From assembly GCA_023432225.1 (NCBI GenBank), contig JAEYUW010000002.1, forward strand, positions 186,001-250,000: a stretch of 64,000 nucleotides of DNA, in the 5' to 3' direction. Source of the stretch: Verrucomicrobiota bacterium. Its GTDB lineage: Bacteria > Verrucomicrobiota > Verrucomicrobiia > Opitutales > Opitutaceae. Both the position numbers and the translations under genes were made by a program. Under the pieces are notes generated by a model. That model did not search any database. It was not told the origin of the DNA and saw nothing but the letters and a program-made list of their open reading frames with translations. Each line of letters begins with the position of its first letter. Position 1 is the first letter of the stretch. Shown here piece after piece: positions 51,418 to 60,366 of the stretch.

Positions 51418-52005
51418 ATGATTACTTCTGCTTCCGTTTCCCGGTTTCATCGCATGCAAGTCAGCGCTCGCTCCTTTTTCTCGCTCACTCGCGCTTCGTG
51501 GCGTGAAACGCTCGTTCTGATGATCGTGGCGTGGCTGGTGCCGTTTCTGGTGCACCTGATCCCCTGGAGCGGCGTGCGTCCGCTGGGTGTTCACTTGCTG
51601 CCGGCATTTTGGACGGCGTTCGTCGCCGTGTATCTCTACGGTGCCGGCGTGGGCGTGCTCGTGGCGTTGGTGGTGCCCGTGGTTAACACGATCACGACGG
51701 GGCTGCCTGTGTCGGATCGCGTGCTGGCTATGTCGGTGGAGCTGATCGCCTATGCTGCGCTCGCTGCGGTCGCGGTGCGGCGTTGGCCATCGTTCCGCTT
51801 GGCGGCTCCGTTCGCCTGGCTGCCGGCGTATGCCTTGTCGCTCGCCGTGCAGTGGGCGGTGCCGATGTTCGCTTATACGCGCAATCCGCTGGAACAGTTT
51901 GTCGGCACCGTGGCCAATGTTTGGGCCGGCCTGCTGGTGCTGCTCGCGTTGAACGCCGCCCTGGTGCACTTGCTGCCGAAAGACGCGGATTGGGACGCGG
52001 ACTAA
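51418..52005 (+). CDS. Integral membrane protein (ECF S-component-like?)
   Basis: The 195-residue protein has about five hydrophobic segments (LVLMIVAWLVPFLVHLIPW, HLLPAFWTAFVAVYLYGAGVG, VLAMSVELIAYAALAAVAV and others). The layout resembles ECF transporter S components that bind vitamins, but no signature motif is visible, so the family stays open. The ATG at 51418 or a later one at 51454 could be the start. Confidence 0.6.
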   Translation: MITSASVSRFHRMQVSARSFFSLTRASWRETLVLMIVAWLVPFLVHLIPWSGVRPLGVHLLPAFWTAFVAVYLYGAGVGVLVALVVPVVNTITTGLPVSDRVLAMSVELIAYAALAAVAVRRWPSFRLAAPFAWLPAYALSLAVQWAVPMFAYTRNPLEQFVGTVANVWAGLLVLLALNAALVHLLPKDADWDAD

Positions 52006-52063
52006 GACGCAGCCGTCCGCGGCGGGCGCTGGCAATTTTCGGCGCGCACGCTAGCAAGGCGAC

Positions 52064-53209
52064 ATGCTGTTGCTCGCCCTGCTGACTGCCACCGTAGCCA
52101 ATTTCGATGTGCGCGAGTTCGAGCGCGCGCGAGTCGTCGCGGCCGCGGAGGTTTCACTGACGCATGAGCCGCGCAGCCTCACGAGCGCGCGCAATCCGCG
52201 CAGCGCGGGAGGGGCGCATGATTTTTCGTCGGAGGGTGATTATTGGTGGCCTGATCCGCAGAAGCCCGACGGCCCCTATGTTCGCCGCGATGGGTTGACC
52301 AATCCCGACAACTTCGTCGCGCACCGGAATCTGATGTTCGCCATGGCGCGCGATGTGGGCGCGCTCGCGGCGGCCTGGGACCTCACGCGCGATGAGCGCT
52401 TCGCCACGGCGGCGGTGCGGCATTTGCGGACTTGGTTTGTCGATCCGACCACGCGCATGAATCCGAATCTCCTCTACGCGCAGGCGATCCAAGGTGTGGC
52501 GACCGGTCGCGGGATCGGCATCATCGACACGCTGCATCTCGCCGAGGTCGCGTTGGGCATTGAGGCTTTGCGGGAATCGAAGGCGCTCACGACTGCGGAC
52601 GATGCCGCGCTGACAGACTGGTTTCGCGATTACCTGCACTGGATGCGCACGCATCCCTACGGCATCGACGAGTCCACGCAGGAGAACAACCACGGCACGT
52701 GTTGGGTGCTGCAAGCCGCCGCGTTCGCGCGACTCGCGGGCGATGCGGCCGTGCTGGCCGAGTGCCGCGAGCGCTTTCGTCGCGACTTGCTCCCGCAGAT
52801 GGCGCCGGACGGCAGTTATCCGCGCGAATTGGCGCGCACGAAGCCCTACGGCTACGCGATCTTCAATCTCGATGTGATGTGCGCCACGGCCGTCGTGCTT
52901 TCGACTCCGGGCGAGGATCTCATGCGCACGGCGCTGCCCGATGGTCGCGGCATGCTGCGCGCCGTGGCGTGGCTCGCACCGTTTCTCGCCGACAAGTCGA
53001 AATGGCCGAAAGCGCCCGATGTGATGTATTGGAACGATTGGCCGATCCGGCAGCCGGCGCTGTTGTTCGGTGCGCTTGCGGCGAACAACGCCGACTGGCT
53101 GGCGCTGTGGCGACGCCTGCCGGCCGACTCGGCCATCGAGGAAGTGCAGCGCAATTTCCCGGTGCGTTATCCGACGCTGTGGCTGCGCCGCTCGGTGGCG
53201 GCGAACTAG
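52064..53209 (+). CDS. Alginate lyase-family protein
   Basis: The 381-residue protein has the signature region SSEGDYWWPDPQKPDGPYVRRDG, RTHPYGIDESTQENNHGTCWVLQ and SYPRELARTKPYGYAIFNLD. These belong to the PF05426 alginate lyase family, which eliminates at uronate residues. The N-terminus is hydrophobic and may be a signal peptide. It could supply unsaturated uronates to the KDG operon at 60454-63890; this link is an inference. ATG at 52064. Confidence 0.88.
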   Translation: MLLLALLTATVANFDVREFERARVVAAAEVSLTHEPRSLTSARNPRSAGGAHDFSSEGDYWWPDPQKPDGPYVRRDGLTNPDNFVAHRNLMFAMARDVGALAAAWDLTRDERFATAAVRHLRTWFVDPTTRMNPNLLYAQAIQGVATGRGIGIIDTLHLAEVALGIEALRESKALTTADDAALTDWFRDYLHWMRTHPYGIDESTQENNHGTCWVLQAAAFARLAGDAAVLAECRERFRRDLLPQMAPDGSYPRELARTKPYGYAIFNLDVMCATAVVLSTPGEDLMRTALPDGRGMLRAVAWLAPFLADKSKWPKAPDVMYWNDWPIRQPALLFGALAANNADWLALWRRLPADSAIEEVQRNFPVRYPTLWLRRSVAAN

Positions 53210-53211
53210 TC

Positions 53212-53574
53212 ATGGCCCGTTCAACGGATCGATTGGCCGGTGCGCTGCTGGCTTGCGCGGCGTTGCTCGTCTTGCCCGGAGTCGCGGCGTGGCCGCTGTT
53301 GGAACGGTGGGGCTGGGCGTGGATCGCTGCGCCCCTCGTGCCGTGGGTCTTATCGTTCACGCTTTACGCCTTCGACAAACGCCGGGCGGTGCGCGGCGGT
53401 GGTCGCGTGGCCGAAGCTCAGCTGCTCGCGGTCGATGTCTTGGGTGGTTGGCCGGGCGGATTACTCGCGCAGCAAACTCTCCGGCACAAAAACGCGAAGG
53501 TGGCTTACCAAGTCGCGTTCTGGTTCATCGTGCTCGCCCACCAGGCCGCGGCGGCGTGGTGGCTCTTCGGCTGA
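53212..53574 (+). CDS. DUF1294 membrane protein
   Basis: The 120-residue protein has four hydrophobic segments and the DUF1294 core LYAFDKRRA, VAEAQLLAVDVLGGWPGGLLAQQTLRHKNAK and YQVAFW. Its function is unknown; members are often found alone or fused to cold-shock domains. It starts at 53212, two bases after the lyase stop, so it may be co-translated. Confidence 0.9.
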   Translation: MARSTDRLAGALLACAALLVLPGVAAWPLLERWGWAWIAAPLVPWVLSFTLYAFDKRRAVRGGGRVAEAQLLAVDVLGGWPGGLLAQQTLRHKNAKVAYQVAFWFIVLAHQAAAAWWLFG

Positions 53575-53638
53575 ACGCGCAAAACCTCCTCTTCCGCCGC
53601 GCTACGGCGGCGGTTATGCGACGGCCCAGTCGGGTGCG

Positions 53639-53803
53639 TCACTTACCCTCGGACGGGAGTCGATACTGCTCGTAAGTCCAGGTTAGCAGTGTGCCGAGGA
53701 GCAGGATCACAACGTAATCCGCAGGGTCCAGCGGTTTGCCAGCCAGCGAGAACGCGAGACCGGCAAAGACCGCAGCGCCTACAGCGATGAGAGCGGCTTT
53801 CAT
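53639..53803 (-). CDS. Small membrane protein (54 aa)
   Basis: MKAALIAVGAAVFAGLAFSL followed by a second hydrophobic segment at YVVILLLGTLLTWTYEQ gives a two-helix membrane protein. The ATG at 53803 is next to a run of ten G in the forward strand. No family is recognised. It is convergent with DUF1294. Confidence 0.5.
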   Translation of the reverse strand: MKAALIAVGAAVFAGLAFSLAGKPLDPADYVVILLLGTLLTWTYEQYRLPSEGK

Positions 53804-53963
53804 GGGGGGGGGGTGGGAAGAGCCGGCGCGCACCGGGGCGAGCCGGGCATTTTTGTTCGACCAGAGGATACACCGGAGGGGCGCACTCGGCTACGCATCG
53901 CTTGCGGCGTATGGGCTACGCGCGCCCATTGCCAATTCGCTGGTGGCGGACTACGTTGCCGTC

Positions 53964-54479
53964 ATGAGCCGAGCTTTTACCCGCGAAGACGATGCGCGCG
54001 ATGTCGTGGTGCCGCGCCGGGTTTCGCCGCTGCCGCCGGGCGCGCGAAATTATCTGACGATGATCGGGGCAGAACGTTTGCGCGCGGAACTCAAGGAGCT
54101 GAACGAGCGCGCGCCGCGCTTGATCGCCGCCGCGGCCGAGGTGGGCGGTGAAGGCGCCGATGCGAAGGAGGAACTCCAACTCGCCGAGGCGCGCATCGCC
54201 TATCTCCAACAGAGTCTCGCGACCGCGGAAGTCACCGCGCCGCCACCGGCGCCGCACGACGTCGTGCGGTTCGGCGCGCGGGTCACCGTGCGCGATGCGA
54301 AGGGCGTCGAATCCACGTATCACATCGTCGGCGTGGACGAGACGGATTTTTTTCCGGACGCGGTGAGTTGGCTTTCGCCGATCGCCCGCGCGTTGCTCAA
54401 CGCCCGGCTCGGGCAGCAAGTGCCCTTCAAATTTCCGAGCGGTGCCACGCAGCTGGATATCGTGGCCATCCGTTACTGA
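53964..54479 (+). CDS. GreA/GreB-family elongation factor-like protein
   Basis: The 171-residue protein has an N-terminal helical hairpin (ERLRAELKELNERAPRLI and EARIAYLQQSL) and the C-terminal Gre fold VRFGARVTVRDAKGVESTYHIVG followed by WLSPIARALLNARLGQQVPFK. Gre factors help backtracked RNA polymerase cleave its transcript. The acidic residues at the hairpin tip are not certain, so it may be a regulator of RNA polymerase without cleavage activity. ATG at 53964. Confidence 0.85.
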   Translation: MSRAFTREDDARDVVVPRRVSPLPPGARNYLTMIGAERLRAELKELNERAPRLIAAAAEVGGEGADAKEELQLAEARIAYLQQSLATAEVTAPPPAPHDVVRFGARVTVRDAKGVESTYHIVGVDETDFFPDAVSWLSPIARALLNARLGQQVPFKFPSGATQLDIVAIRY

Positions 54480-54584
54480 GCCCATCCGTCGGCTGGAAAC
54501 TCGCCTGAGGCGTTCGGAAGATTGAGGCAACGGCGCCGCATGGCCGATGCTCGCCGACAGGAAATTGCCGGTCAGGGGACGCTC

Positions 54585-55484
54585 TTACTTCAACCAGCCA
54601 TGGCTGCGCAGCCAGGTTTCGGCGCGCTGCGGCCATTGCGCGGTCGGCGGGTGGGTGGCTTCCATGGCGAAACCATGTCCGCCCTTTTCGTAGAGGTGCA
54701 TTTCCACCGGCACGCCGGCGTGGCGCAGTGCGGCATAGAACGTGAGCGAGTTCTCGATCGGCACCGATTTGTCGTCCTGTGCGTGGACGATGAACATCGG
54801 CGGCGTCTGCTTCGTGACTTGGCGGTCGGTCGAGAGCAAGGCGACGAGTTCGGGAGTCGGGTGCGCGGAAATCAGGTTCTCGCGCGATCCGGCGTGGATG
54901 TGCGGACCTTCCATGAGAATCACCGGATACATCAGCAGCGCAAAATCCGGGCGCGCGCTGACGGCATCGAGTGTGGCACCGGTTTTGCCGTCGGCATGAT
55001 CGTAGAGCGTGGCCGCCGAGGAAGCGAGGTGCCCGCCGGCGGACGAACCGATGATGCCGATGCGCTGTGGATCGACGCCAAACTCGGCGGCGCGGGAGCG
55101 GACGATGCGCATTGCTCGCAACACGTCGCGCAGTGGTGCCGGATGGCCGTATTCCTTCAGACGCGACGTCACGATGAAACAGGTTACGCCGAGGCTGTTC
55201 AGCCACTCGGCATAGCGCGCGCCCTCGCGCTCGGCGGAAAGGATCGCGTAGCCGCCGCCCGGACAAATCACGACGCCGGTGCCGTTGGCCTTGTCCGCCG
55301 GTGCGGCCCAGACGGTGAGCGTGGGCTCGTGCACCGCGGAAATGCGGCCAGTCGGATCGACGACGTGCGGCGCCGAGTGCGGCTTCACGCCCGGGATGCC
55401 TTCGGGCCAGAGTGGGATGATGAGACGTTCGGAGGCGGACAGCATGGCGGCGAGAGGGAGAAACAGGGCAACGAAGCGCAGCAT
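54585..55484 (-). CDS. Exported alpha/beta hydrolase (acetylxylan esterase-like)
   Basis: The 299-residue protein has a signal peptide (MLRFVALFLPLAAMLSAS), GVVICPGGGYAILS with the oxyanion-hole region, nucleophile elbow GSSAGG (Ser 148), VHAQDD with the Asp, and GGHGFAM with the His. This is the esterase/lipase layout of BD-FAE-type proteins. It probably removes acyl groups from polysaccharides. ATG at 55484 gives the signal peptide. Confidence 0.88.
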   Translation of the reverse strand: MLRFVALFLPLAAMLSASERLIIPLWPEGIPGVKPHSAPHVVDPTGRISAVHEPTLTVWAAPADKANGTGVVICPGGGYAILSAEREGARYAEWLNSLGVTCFIVTSRLKEYGHPAPLRDVLRAMRIVRSRAAEFGVDPQRIGIIGSSAGGHLASSAATLYDHADGKTGATLDAVSARPDFALLMYPVILMEGPHIHAGSRENLISAHPTPELVALLSTDRQVTKQTPPMFIVHAQDDKSVPIENSLTFYAALRHAGVPVEMHLYEKGGHGFAMEATHPPTAQWPQRAETWLRSHGWLK

Positions 55485-55565
55485 GGTCGCGAGCAAATAC
55501 CGGCGCCCGCGTCCGCTCAAGCTCTCGGCGTGTCAGCGAAGTAGGCGGCGCGCTCGTCGCGCCAC

Positions 55566-55585
55566 GTTGCCCGCAAGCGGGCAAC
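55566..55585. repeat. Perfect hairpin between esterase and polyferredoxin genes
   Basis: GTTGCCCGC and GCGGGCAAC with a 2-base loop. Flanking bases (55541-55560 and 55586-55600) hold a further imperfect inverted repeat (GTAGGC...CGTCGC). It lies just after the stop of the minus-strand polyferredoxin gene and may end its transcript. Confidence 0.75.
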
Positions 55586-55611
55586 CTACGACGCGAGCGG
55601 AGGCCACAGCG

Positions 55612-57129
55612 TCAGAACGGAAAATCGCCGGTGGGCTTCGGGAGCATCGGCTTTGCTTCCACCGCCTTTTGCGCGCGCGTGTGTTCGCTGCGCGTGGTGA
55701 CGGTGATTGCGCGCTCGGGACGCACCGGACACGCGAACTCGCACGCGCCGCAGCCGATGCACAGCTCCTCCTTCACTTGCGGCAGCCGGAGGTTGTTGCG
55801 GAACGGAATCGTATCGACCGCCTTGGTTGGACAATGCTCGGAGCACGCGGCGCAATCGGTGCCGTCGGTCTCCACGATGCAGCGCGTGCGCTCGAACTTG
55901 GCCGTGCCGATGCTGGTAAGACGCTTGTCGGCGAGTTCGAGGAGCGAAATTGCACTCGTGGGACAGACCTCTCCGCAGCGGTGACAATCAAAGTTGCAGA
56001 ACGCGCGGTTGAAATCGAGTTGCGGCTTCGCGAAGCCGGTCCAGCCGTAATCGAGCACGGCCGGTTGCAGCACACCGGTGGGACACGCACTGACACACAG
56101 CTGGCAACCGGTGCAACGATCGAGCAGGCGTTCGACGCTCTGGGCGCCCGGCGGCGCGATGGCCGGGCGGCGCGCGGGTGCGGTGGTCGGCGCGACGGAT
56201 TCGAGCGCGGCGAGGGGAGGAAGGAGCAACGCGCCCGCAACGACGGCCCGACGCTCGGAGTTCGGGGCGCGCGGCGCGGAGCGGCGCCACGCGAAGCGAT
56301 AGCGGATGCCGCCGTGCGCGCAGGCGCCGAGGCAGTTGGCGCACGCGACGCAGCGCGAGGCGTCCACGCTGCCGGTGCGCAGATCGATGCATTGCGCTTT
56401 GCAGGCGCGAAGACAATCGGCGCATTTGGTGCAGGCGCTGCGATCGATCGCGACGCGAAACGCGCTCACGCGCGACAGCAGCCCGAGCACCGTGCCGACG
56501 GGGCAGAGCGTGTTGCAATAGAGGCGTCCACGCCACACGGCCAAGCTGACGATCACGACGGTGATAGCGGTCGCGAACAGGACGAGCGCGAGCGGCGGGA
56601 TCGTCAACGGCACGCGGTAGATGGCTTGGGAATCGAGCGCCTGCGCCACGGGGACGAGGCCGTTGTTGGCGGCGATGACGAGAGGACGGCCGAGCGTCGC
56701 GGCGATGCGACCAAAATGACTGTAGGGATCGAACAGCGTGGACGCGACGCCCGTCGCGCCGAGTGCGATCGCGAGTAGCGCGGCGGCGAGCACGCCGTAG
56801 CGCACGAACTTGTTTTCAGGCGCGAAACGAAGCGGAGCCGAGCTACGGCGCCGCAGGCGCGCGACGATATCTTGGAAAATCCCCAACGGGCAGACGACGG
56901 AGCAGTAGACGCGGCCGCACAGCAGCGTGAGCAGGAGCAGTCCGCCTAGGGCGACGGCTGCAAACGCGCCACCGGCGAGCGCGGCGAGCGTGGCCGGCCC
57001 GAGTTGCACTGCGGCGAACCAGTGGGCGAGCGATGCCGGGACCGCGCCGCGAAAGTCGAGAAACGCGGCAGCGAGGACGGCGAGGAAGACGAACGCGAGC
57101 GTGACGCGGATCGGTTTTAGCCAGCGCAC
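55612..57129 (-). CDS. Membrane-bound polyferredoxin (NapH/NosR-like, 4Fe-4S)
   Basis: The 505-residue protein has about four to five membrane segments with CGRVYCSVVCPLG and CNTLCPVG motifs, then several 4Fe-4S sites (CTKCADCLRACKAQC, CVACANCLGACAHG, CTGCQLCVSACPTG, CHRCGEVCPTS, CIGCGACEFACP). It moves electrons at the membrane to a partner. The likely partner is the DUF362 gene three bases upstream. GTG start at 57129. Confidence 0.9.
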   Translation of the reverse strand: MRWLKPIRVTLAFVFLAVLAAAFLDFRGAVPASLAHWFAAVQLGPATLAALAGGAFAAVALGGLLLLTLLCGRVYCSVVCPLGIFQDIVARLRRRSSAPLRFAPENKFVRYGVLAAALLAIALGATGVASTLFDPYSHFGRIAATLGRPLVIAANNGLVPVAQALDSQAIYRVPLTIPPLALVLFATAITVVIVSLAVWRGRLYCNTLCPVGTVLGLLSRVSAFRVAIDRSACTKCADCLRACKAQCIDLRTGSVDASRCVACANCLGACAHGGIRYRFAWRRSAPRAPNSERRAVVAGALLLPPLAALESVAPTTAPARRPAIAPPGAQSVERLLDRCTGCQLCVSACPTGVLQPAVLDYGWTGFAKPQLDFNRAFCNFDCHRCGEVCPTSAISLLELADKRLTSIGTAKFERTRCIVETDGTDCAACSEHCPTKAVDTIPFRNNLRLPQVKEELCIGCGACEFACPVRPERAITVTTRSEHTRAQKAVEAKPMLPKPTGDFPF

Positions 57130-57132
57130 GAG

Positions 57133-58059
57133 TCAGGCGAGTTTGACGCGACGGATGTCGATGGACTCGAGATTCGTCGTGCCGACGCCGTGCGCGGCGG
57201 CGAGACCGATATGGCGGATGTTGGCCGGGTCTTGGTTGAGCAGGCGTGCCGCGGCGGTGTCGATCGCGACGATGTCGGTCGAGGCAAGGAGGCTGCGCAG
57301 CTCCACGACGTCCTCGGCGGCGCGGCCGCGCGGGCCGTTGCGCACCATCGGGTGATACGCATCCATGATGTTCAGCGTCGGTGTCTTGAACGTCAGAAAA
57401 TCCGCGATGCACTGATGCAGGTCGTTGCGGTGATAGAAACGGCGGTCCCACACGACGCCCATGAGGTTCTTCGCGGCGCCGGTCATGAGCGAGCCGCTGT
57501 GGTGTTTGAGGACGGGGACGTTGATGAACACGTCGCTGTCGAGCACGAGCGCGTGCACTTCGGCGGACTTCAGTTTCACGCCGCGTGGGATTTGAACCGG
57601 GCGATAGAGGGACTGGTCATCGCCCGTGACGACAATGCCGCCGGCGTCCTTCACCGCGGCTTCGATGCCGCTGTTCGCGTAGCATTTTTGCCACTGATCG
57701 CAGGTGTGATCGAAGACGCTGACGGACTTGGCGCCGGCGTCGCGGCAGAGTTTCACCAGATGACCAACGAGTTCGGGGTGCGTGTTGGCGCCGAGGTCGG
57801 GCGCGACGTCCCAGCCGATGTTCGGTTTGATGAGCACGGTCTGACCGGGCTGCACGAAACGGCCGAGGCCGCCGAGTTCGGCGAGCGCACGGTCGAGCAT
57901 CGCGGTGCGCGAGCCATCGCGGACGGCAGCGAGGATAGTGCGAGGCGCGGAAGCGGCGGGCGGAGCGTCGGCGGCGAAGGCGCGGGTGAAACGGCCGGCG
58001 GAAGCAGCGGCGGCGAGCGCCAGGCCGGTTTTGAGGAAGTCGCGGCGACTGGTTTTCAT
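57133..58059 (-). CDS. Tat-exported DUF362 protein
   Basis: The 308-residue protein has a Tat signal (RRDFLKTGLALAAAASAG) and the DUF362 core VLIKPNIGWDVAPDLGANTHPE, SVSVFDHTCDQWQKCYANSG and INVPVLKHHSGSLMTGAAKNLMG. DUF362 proteins bind iron-sulfur clusters or nickel-type cofactors in some members; the role is unknown. It is likely to work with the polyferredoxin next to it. ATG at 58059. Confidence 0.88.
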   Translation of the reverse strand: MKTSRRDFLKTGLALAAAASAGRFTRAFAADAPPAASAPRTILAAVRDGSRTAMLDRALAELGGLGRFVQPGQTVLIKPNIGWDVAPDLGANTHPELVGHLVKLCRDAGAKSVSVFDHTCDQWQKCYANSGIEAAVKDAGGIVVTGDDQSLYRPVQIPRGVKLKSAEVHALVLDSDVFINVPVLKHHSGSLMTGAAKNLMGVVWDRRFYHRNDLHQCIADFLTFKTPTLNIMDAYHPMVRNGPRGRAAEDVVELRSLLASTDIVAIDTAAARLLNQDPANIRHIGLAAAHGVGTTNLESIDIRRVKLA

Positions 58060-58197
58060 GAAACCAACAGGGTAAGCGCGGCTCGCGGCATGCGGGCCGT
58101 CGAACGAGCACCTTACGCCGATGGCGCGAACTCGCCGCGCATAGGTTGGCTAACGCTCGGCTTGAGTTGGCGCGCGCGTGTCGCCGCGCCGGAGCGC

Positions 58198-59118
58198 CTA
58201 CAGGAAAAGATAAACGTAGGCCGCGAAGCTCACGGCCATGAGTCCGGCGGAGGCGGCGAGCGCCCAGAGCAGACTGCGGCGTCGGGCAGCGATGGCGAAG
58301 GTCGAGACGAGCACGGCGGCTTGCGCGCCGAGCATGCCGTAGAAGAAGCGCGCGCTGCGGCGTTGGTGGCGTTCGGCGGTGAGGTTGGCCTGGCGCACCT
58401 GCAGGTCGAGGAGACGCGCGACGGACTGGTTGAGCTTCGCCTCGGCGTCGTAGCGCATCGACGAATAGCGCAGCCGCAACACCGCGAAGTCGCGACCGAG
58501 CGCGCGGCGGGTCTCGGGCGTGGCGTCGATGGCTTCGCCGAGGCGGTCGCCGTTTTCGATCACAGGGCGGAGCAGCTCGTCGAACGCGCGCGCGTGGGCG
58601 CGGGCGGCTTGCAAGGCGGATTCGAGTTCGCGCGCGACGTCGCGACGCAGGAGTGCTTCGAATTTCGCCGGCTCGGTCTCTTGTTCGGCCGCCGTGAGCA
58701 AAGTCGACACGGCCGGTGAGGCCGACGGTGCGAGGGCCGGAGTGGGCAGTTTCCCGGAAAGCAACGTTTCGAGCGCCGCTTGCACCGGCGCTGGGTTCGG
58801 GAGAGTCGCCGCAAAAGCGCGGAGCTGAGCGGCGTCGGGCTCGAGATCGCCGACGGTGAGTTGCGCGGTATCGAGCGCGCCGGACTGGATGGCGCCGCGG
58901 AGGCGTTTGGCCTGAAAAAAGCCCCACTGGTCGCCGGCTTTGGATTGGAGCTGCGCGGCGTGCGCGCGCACGTATTGCGCCTTGGTCATCTCACTGCTCG
59001 CGAGACCGGCGAGGAGCGTGGCGACAACCGTCATCACGACCGGCGTCATCCCGAGCACCTTGCCCCATTTGCCTTCGGGGAGCGTGGCTTTGATTTCGGC
59101 GGGGACTTCGGCTTTCAT
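58198..59118 (-). CDS. DUF4337 membrane protein
   Basis: The 306-residue protein has an N-terminal membrane segment (LGMTPVVMTVVATLLAGLASSEMT), a long helical middle region (YVRAHAAQLQSKAGDQWGFFQAKRLR) and two C-terminal membrane segments. This is the DUF4337 layout, of unknown function. ATG at 59118. Confidence 0.85.
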   Translation of the reverse strand: MKAEVPAEIKATLPEGKWGKVLGMTPVVMTVVATLLAGLASSEMTKAQYVRAHAAQLQSKAGDQWGFFQAKRLRGAIQSGALDTAQLTVGDLEPDAAQLRAFAATLPNPAPVQAALETLLSGKLPTPALAPSASPAVSTLLTAAEQETEPAKFEALLRRDVARELESALQAARAHARAFDELLRPVIENGDRLGEAIDATPETRRALGRDFAVLRLRYSSMRYDAEAKLNQSVARLLDLQVRQANLTAERHQRRSARFFYGMLGAQAAVLVSTFAIAARRRSLLWALAASAGLMAVSFAAYVYLFL

Positions 59119-59420
59119 GCGGAAGATTTCGGCGGAAACGAAGCACGGGGCGAGACGAAAGGCCGGGGTTGTCCGCCGTCGGCTCGAATGATGAACCACG
59201 CCGGATGTGCCGCCGGCCTCGAAGAGGCGCGACGTGCGTGGACGTGGACTGACCTGCCTGTCGCACCGCCCGAATGGCACTAGCCGCGAAGCGTGGGAGC
59301 GGAATGCGCGGGCGTTTCGTTCGCTGGCGGAGCGAAAAGCGCACACGTTTTGTTACTCGCGATCGGGCGCGCGGAGAGCGAGGCTCGCCAAGTTCGCTCC
59401 CGCCTCCATGCTCGGAGCCC
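59119..59420. other. Divergent intergenic region (DUF4337 / exported protein)
   Basis: This 302-base gap holds the promoters of two divergent genes. I see no recognisable elements. Short imperfect inverted repeats around 59298-59402 (GGGAGCG...CGCTCCC) may form a large hairpin. Confidence 0.4.
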
Positions 59421-59996
59421 ATGATCTCCGTTCGCTGGCTTCTGGTCTGTCTGTGCCTCGCACCCAGCTTCGTTTTCGCGGCGTCTCCGCAGGAGGAATT
59501 CTGGCAAGCCCTGCGCCGTCTCTGCGGGCAGGCCTTCGCCGGCCGCATGGTTGAGGGCACCGCTGCGTCCGATGCCGCCTTTAAAGGGGAACGCATGGTC
59601 ATGCATGTGCGGCAGTGCGGCGAAAATGAAATCCGCATCCCGTTCCACGTGGGCGAGAATCGCTCGCGCACGTGGGTGATCGTGCGCACGCCCACCGGCC
59701 TGCGGCTCACTCACGATCACAGGCATGAGGACGGGAGCGAGGATGCCGTGACACGCTACGGCGGCGAGACCAAGGACGGCGGCACGGCCGCGGTGCAGGA
59801 GTTCCACGCCGACGAGTTCACCGCCACGCTCATCCCGGCCGCGCGCACCAACATCTGGACGATGCGCATCGAGGGCGACAGGACCTTCACTTACGCGTTG
59901 CGCCGTGAGAAGGAGAACCGGCGCTTCGCGGTCGAGTTCGACCTGACGCAGCCCATCGCAGTGCCGCCGGCGCCATGGGGCCACGAGCAAAAGTGA
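59421..59996 (+). CDS. Exported protein of unknown function
   Basis: The 191-residue protein starts MISVRWLLVCLCLAPSFVFA, a clear signal peptide, and then has CGQAFAGRMVEG, VRTPTGLRLTHDHRHEDG and TNIWTMRIEG. I do not recognise a family with a known role. It has two Cys after the signal. ATG at 59421. Confidence 0.75.
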   Translation: MISVRWLLVCLCLAPSFVFAASPQEEFWQALRRLCGQAFAGRMVEGTAASDAAFKGERMVMHVRQCGENEIRIPFHVGENRSRTWVIVRTPTGLRLTHDHRHEDGSEDAVTRYGGETKDGGTAAVQEFHADEFTATLIPAARTNIWTMRIEGDRTFTYALRREKENRRFAVEFDLTQPIAVPPAPWGHEQK

Positions 59997-60081
59997 GCGC
60001 ACCGGAACGCGCGAGACGGTGAGGCGCATCAGGACGGAACGAATTCGTTTGCCCTGCGGCAGCGCGCCGCAGCGCGGCCAG

Positions 60082-60104
60082 TTTGTAACGTATTATGTTA
60101 CAAA
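60082..60104. repeat. 23-base dyad, family P, copy 2
   Basis: Arms TTTGTAAC and GTTACAAA around the core GTATTAT. It shows the same geometry as the copy at 31223-31245. Confidence 0.9.
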
Positions 60105-60254
60105 CCGGTTTTGGGGACTGGGTGTGGCATGGGCGGTGAGACACGGGAGAAAGAAAAAGCCCGAACGGTGGGCACGGACTGAAGAGGGGCGGCGAAGGGA
60201 GACGGTTGACGGCCAGCGCCCCGACCTGAGCGACAGCCCGAAGCGTTCGGCAGG

Positions 60255-60277
60255 TTTGTAACGTATTATGTTACAAA
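60255..60277. repeat. 23-base dyad, family P, copy 3
   Basis: Identical to copy 2: TTTGTAAC, GTATTAT and GTTACAAA. Confidence 0.9.
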
Positions 60278-60334
60278 CTGGCTTGAGGGCGGGGCGGGTG
60301 TGGCGTGCTTGCGGGCTGGCGCGGCGCGCGGGGC

Positions 60335-60366
60335 AAATAAAAAGCCCGAGCGCTTGGGCTCGGGCT
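60335..60366 (-). terminator. Rho-independent terminator of kdgK
   Basis: Stem AGCCCGAGC/GCTCGGGCT (9 pairs) with a 6-base loop, followed on the minus strand by TTTTATTT. A degraded copy lies at 60152-60180. Confidence 0.9.

Noticed and set aside
53803..53820. Phase-variable G-run at 53804-53813
   Set aside because: The ten-base G-run is upstream of a small gene of uncertain reality, so a phase-variation claim has too little support.
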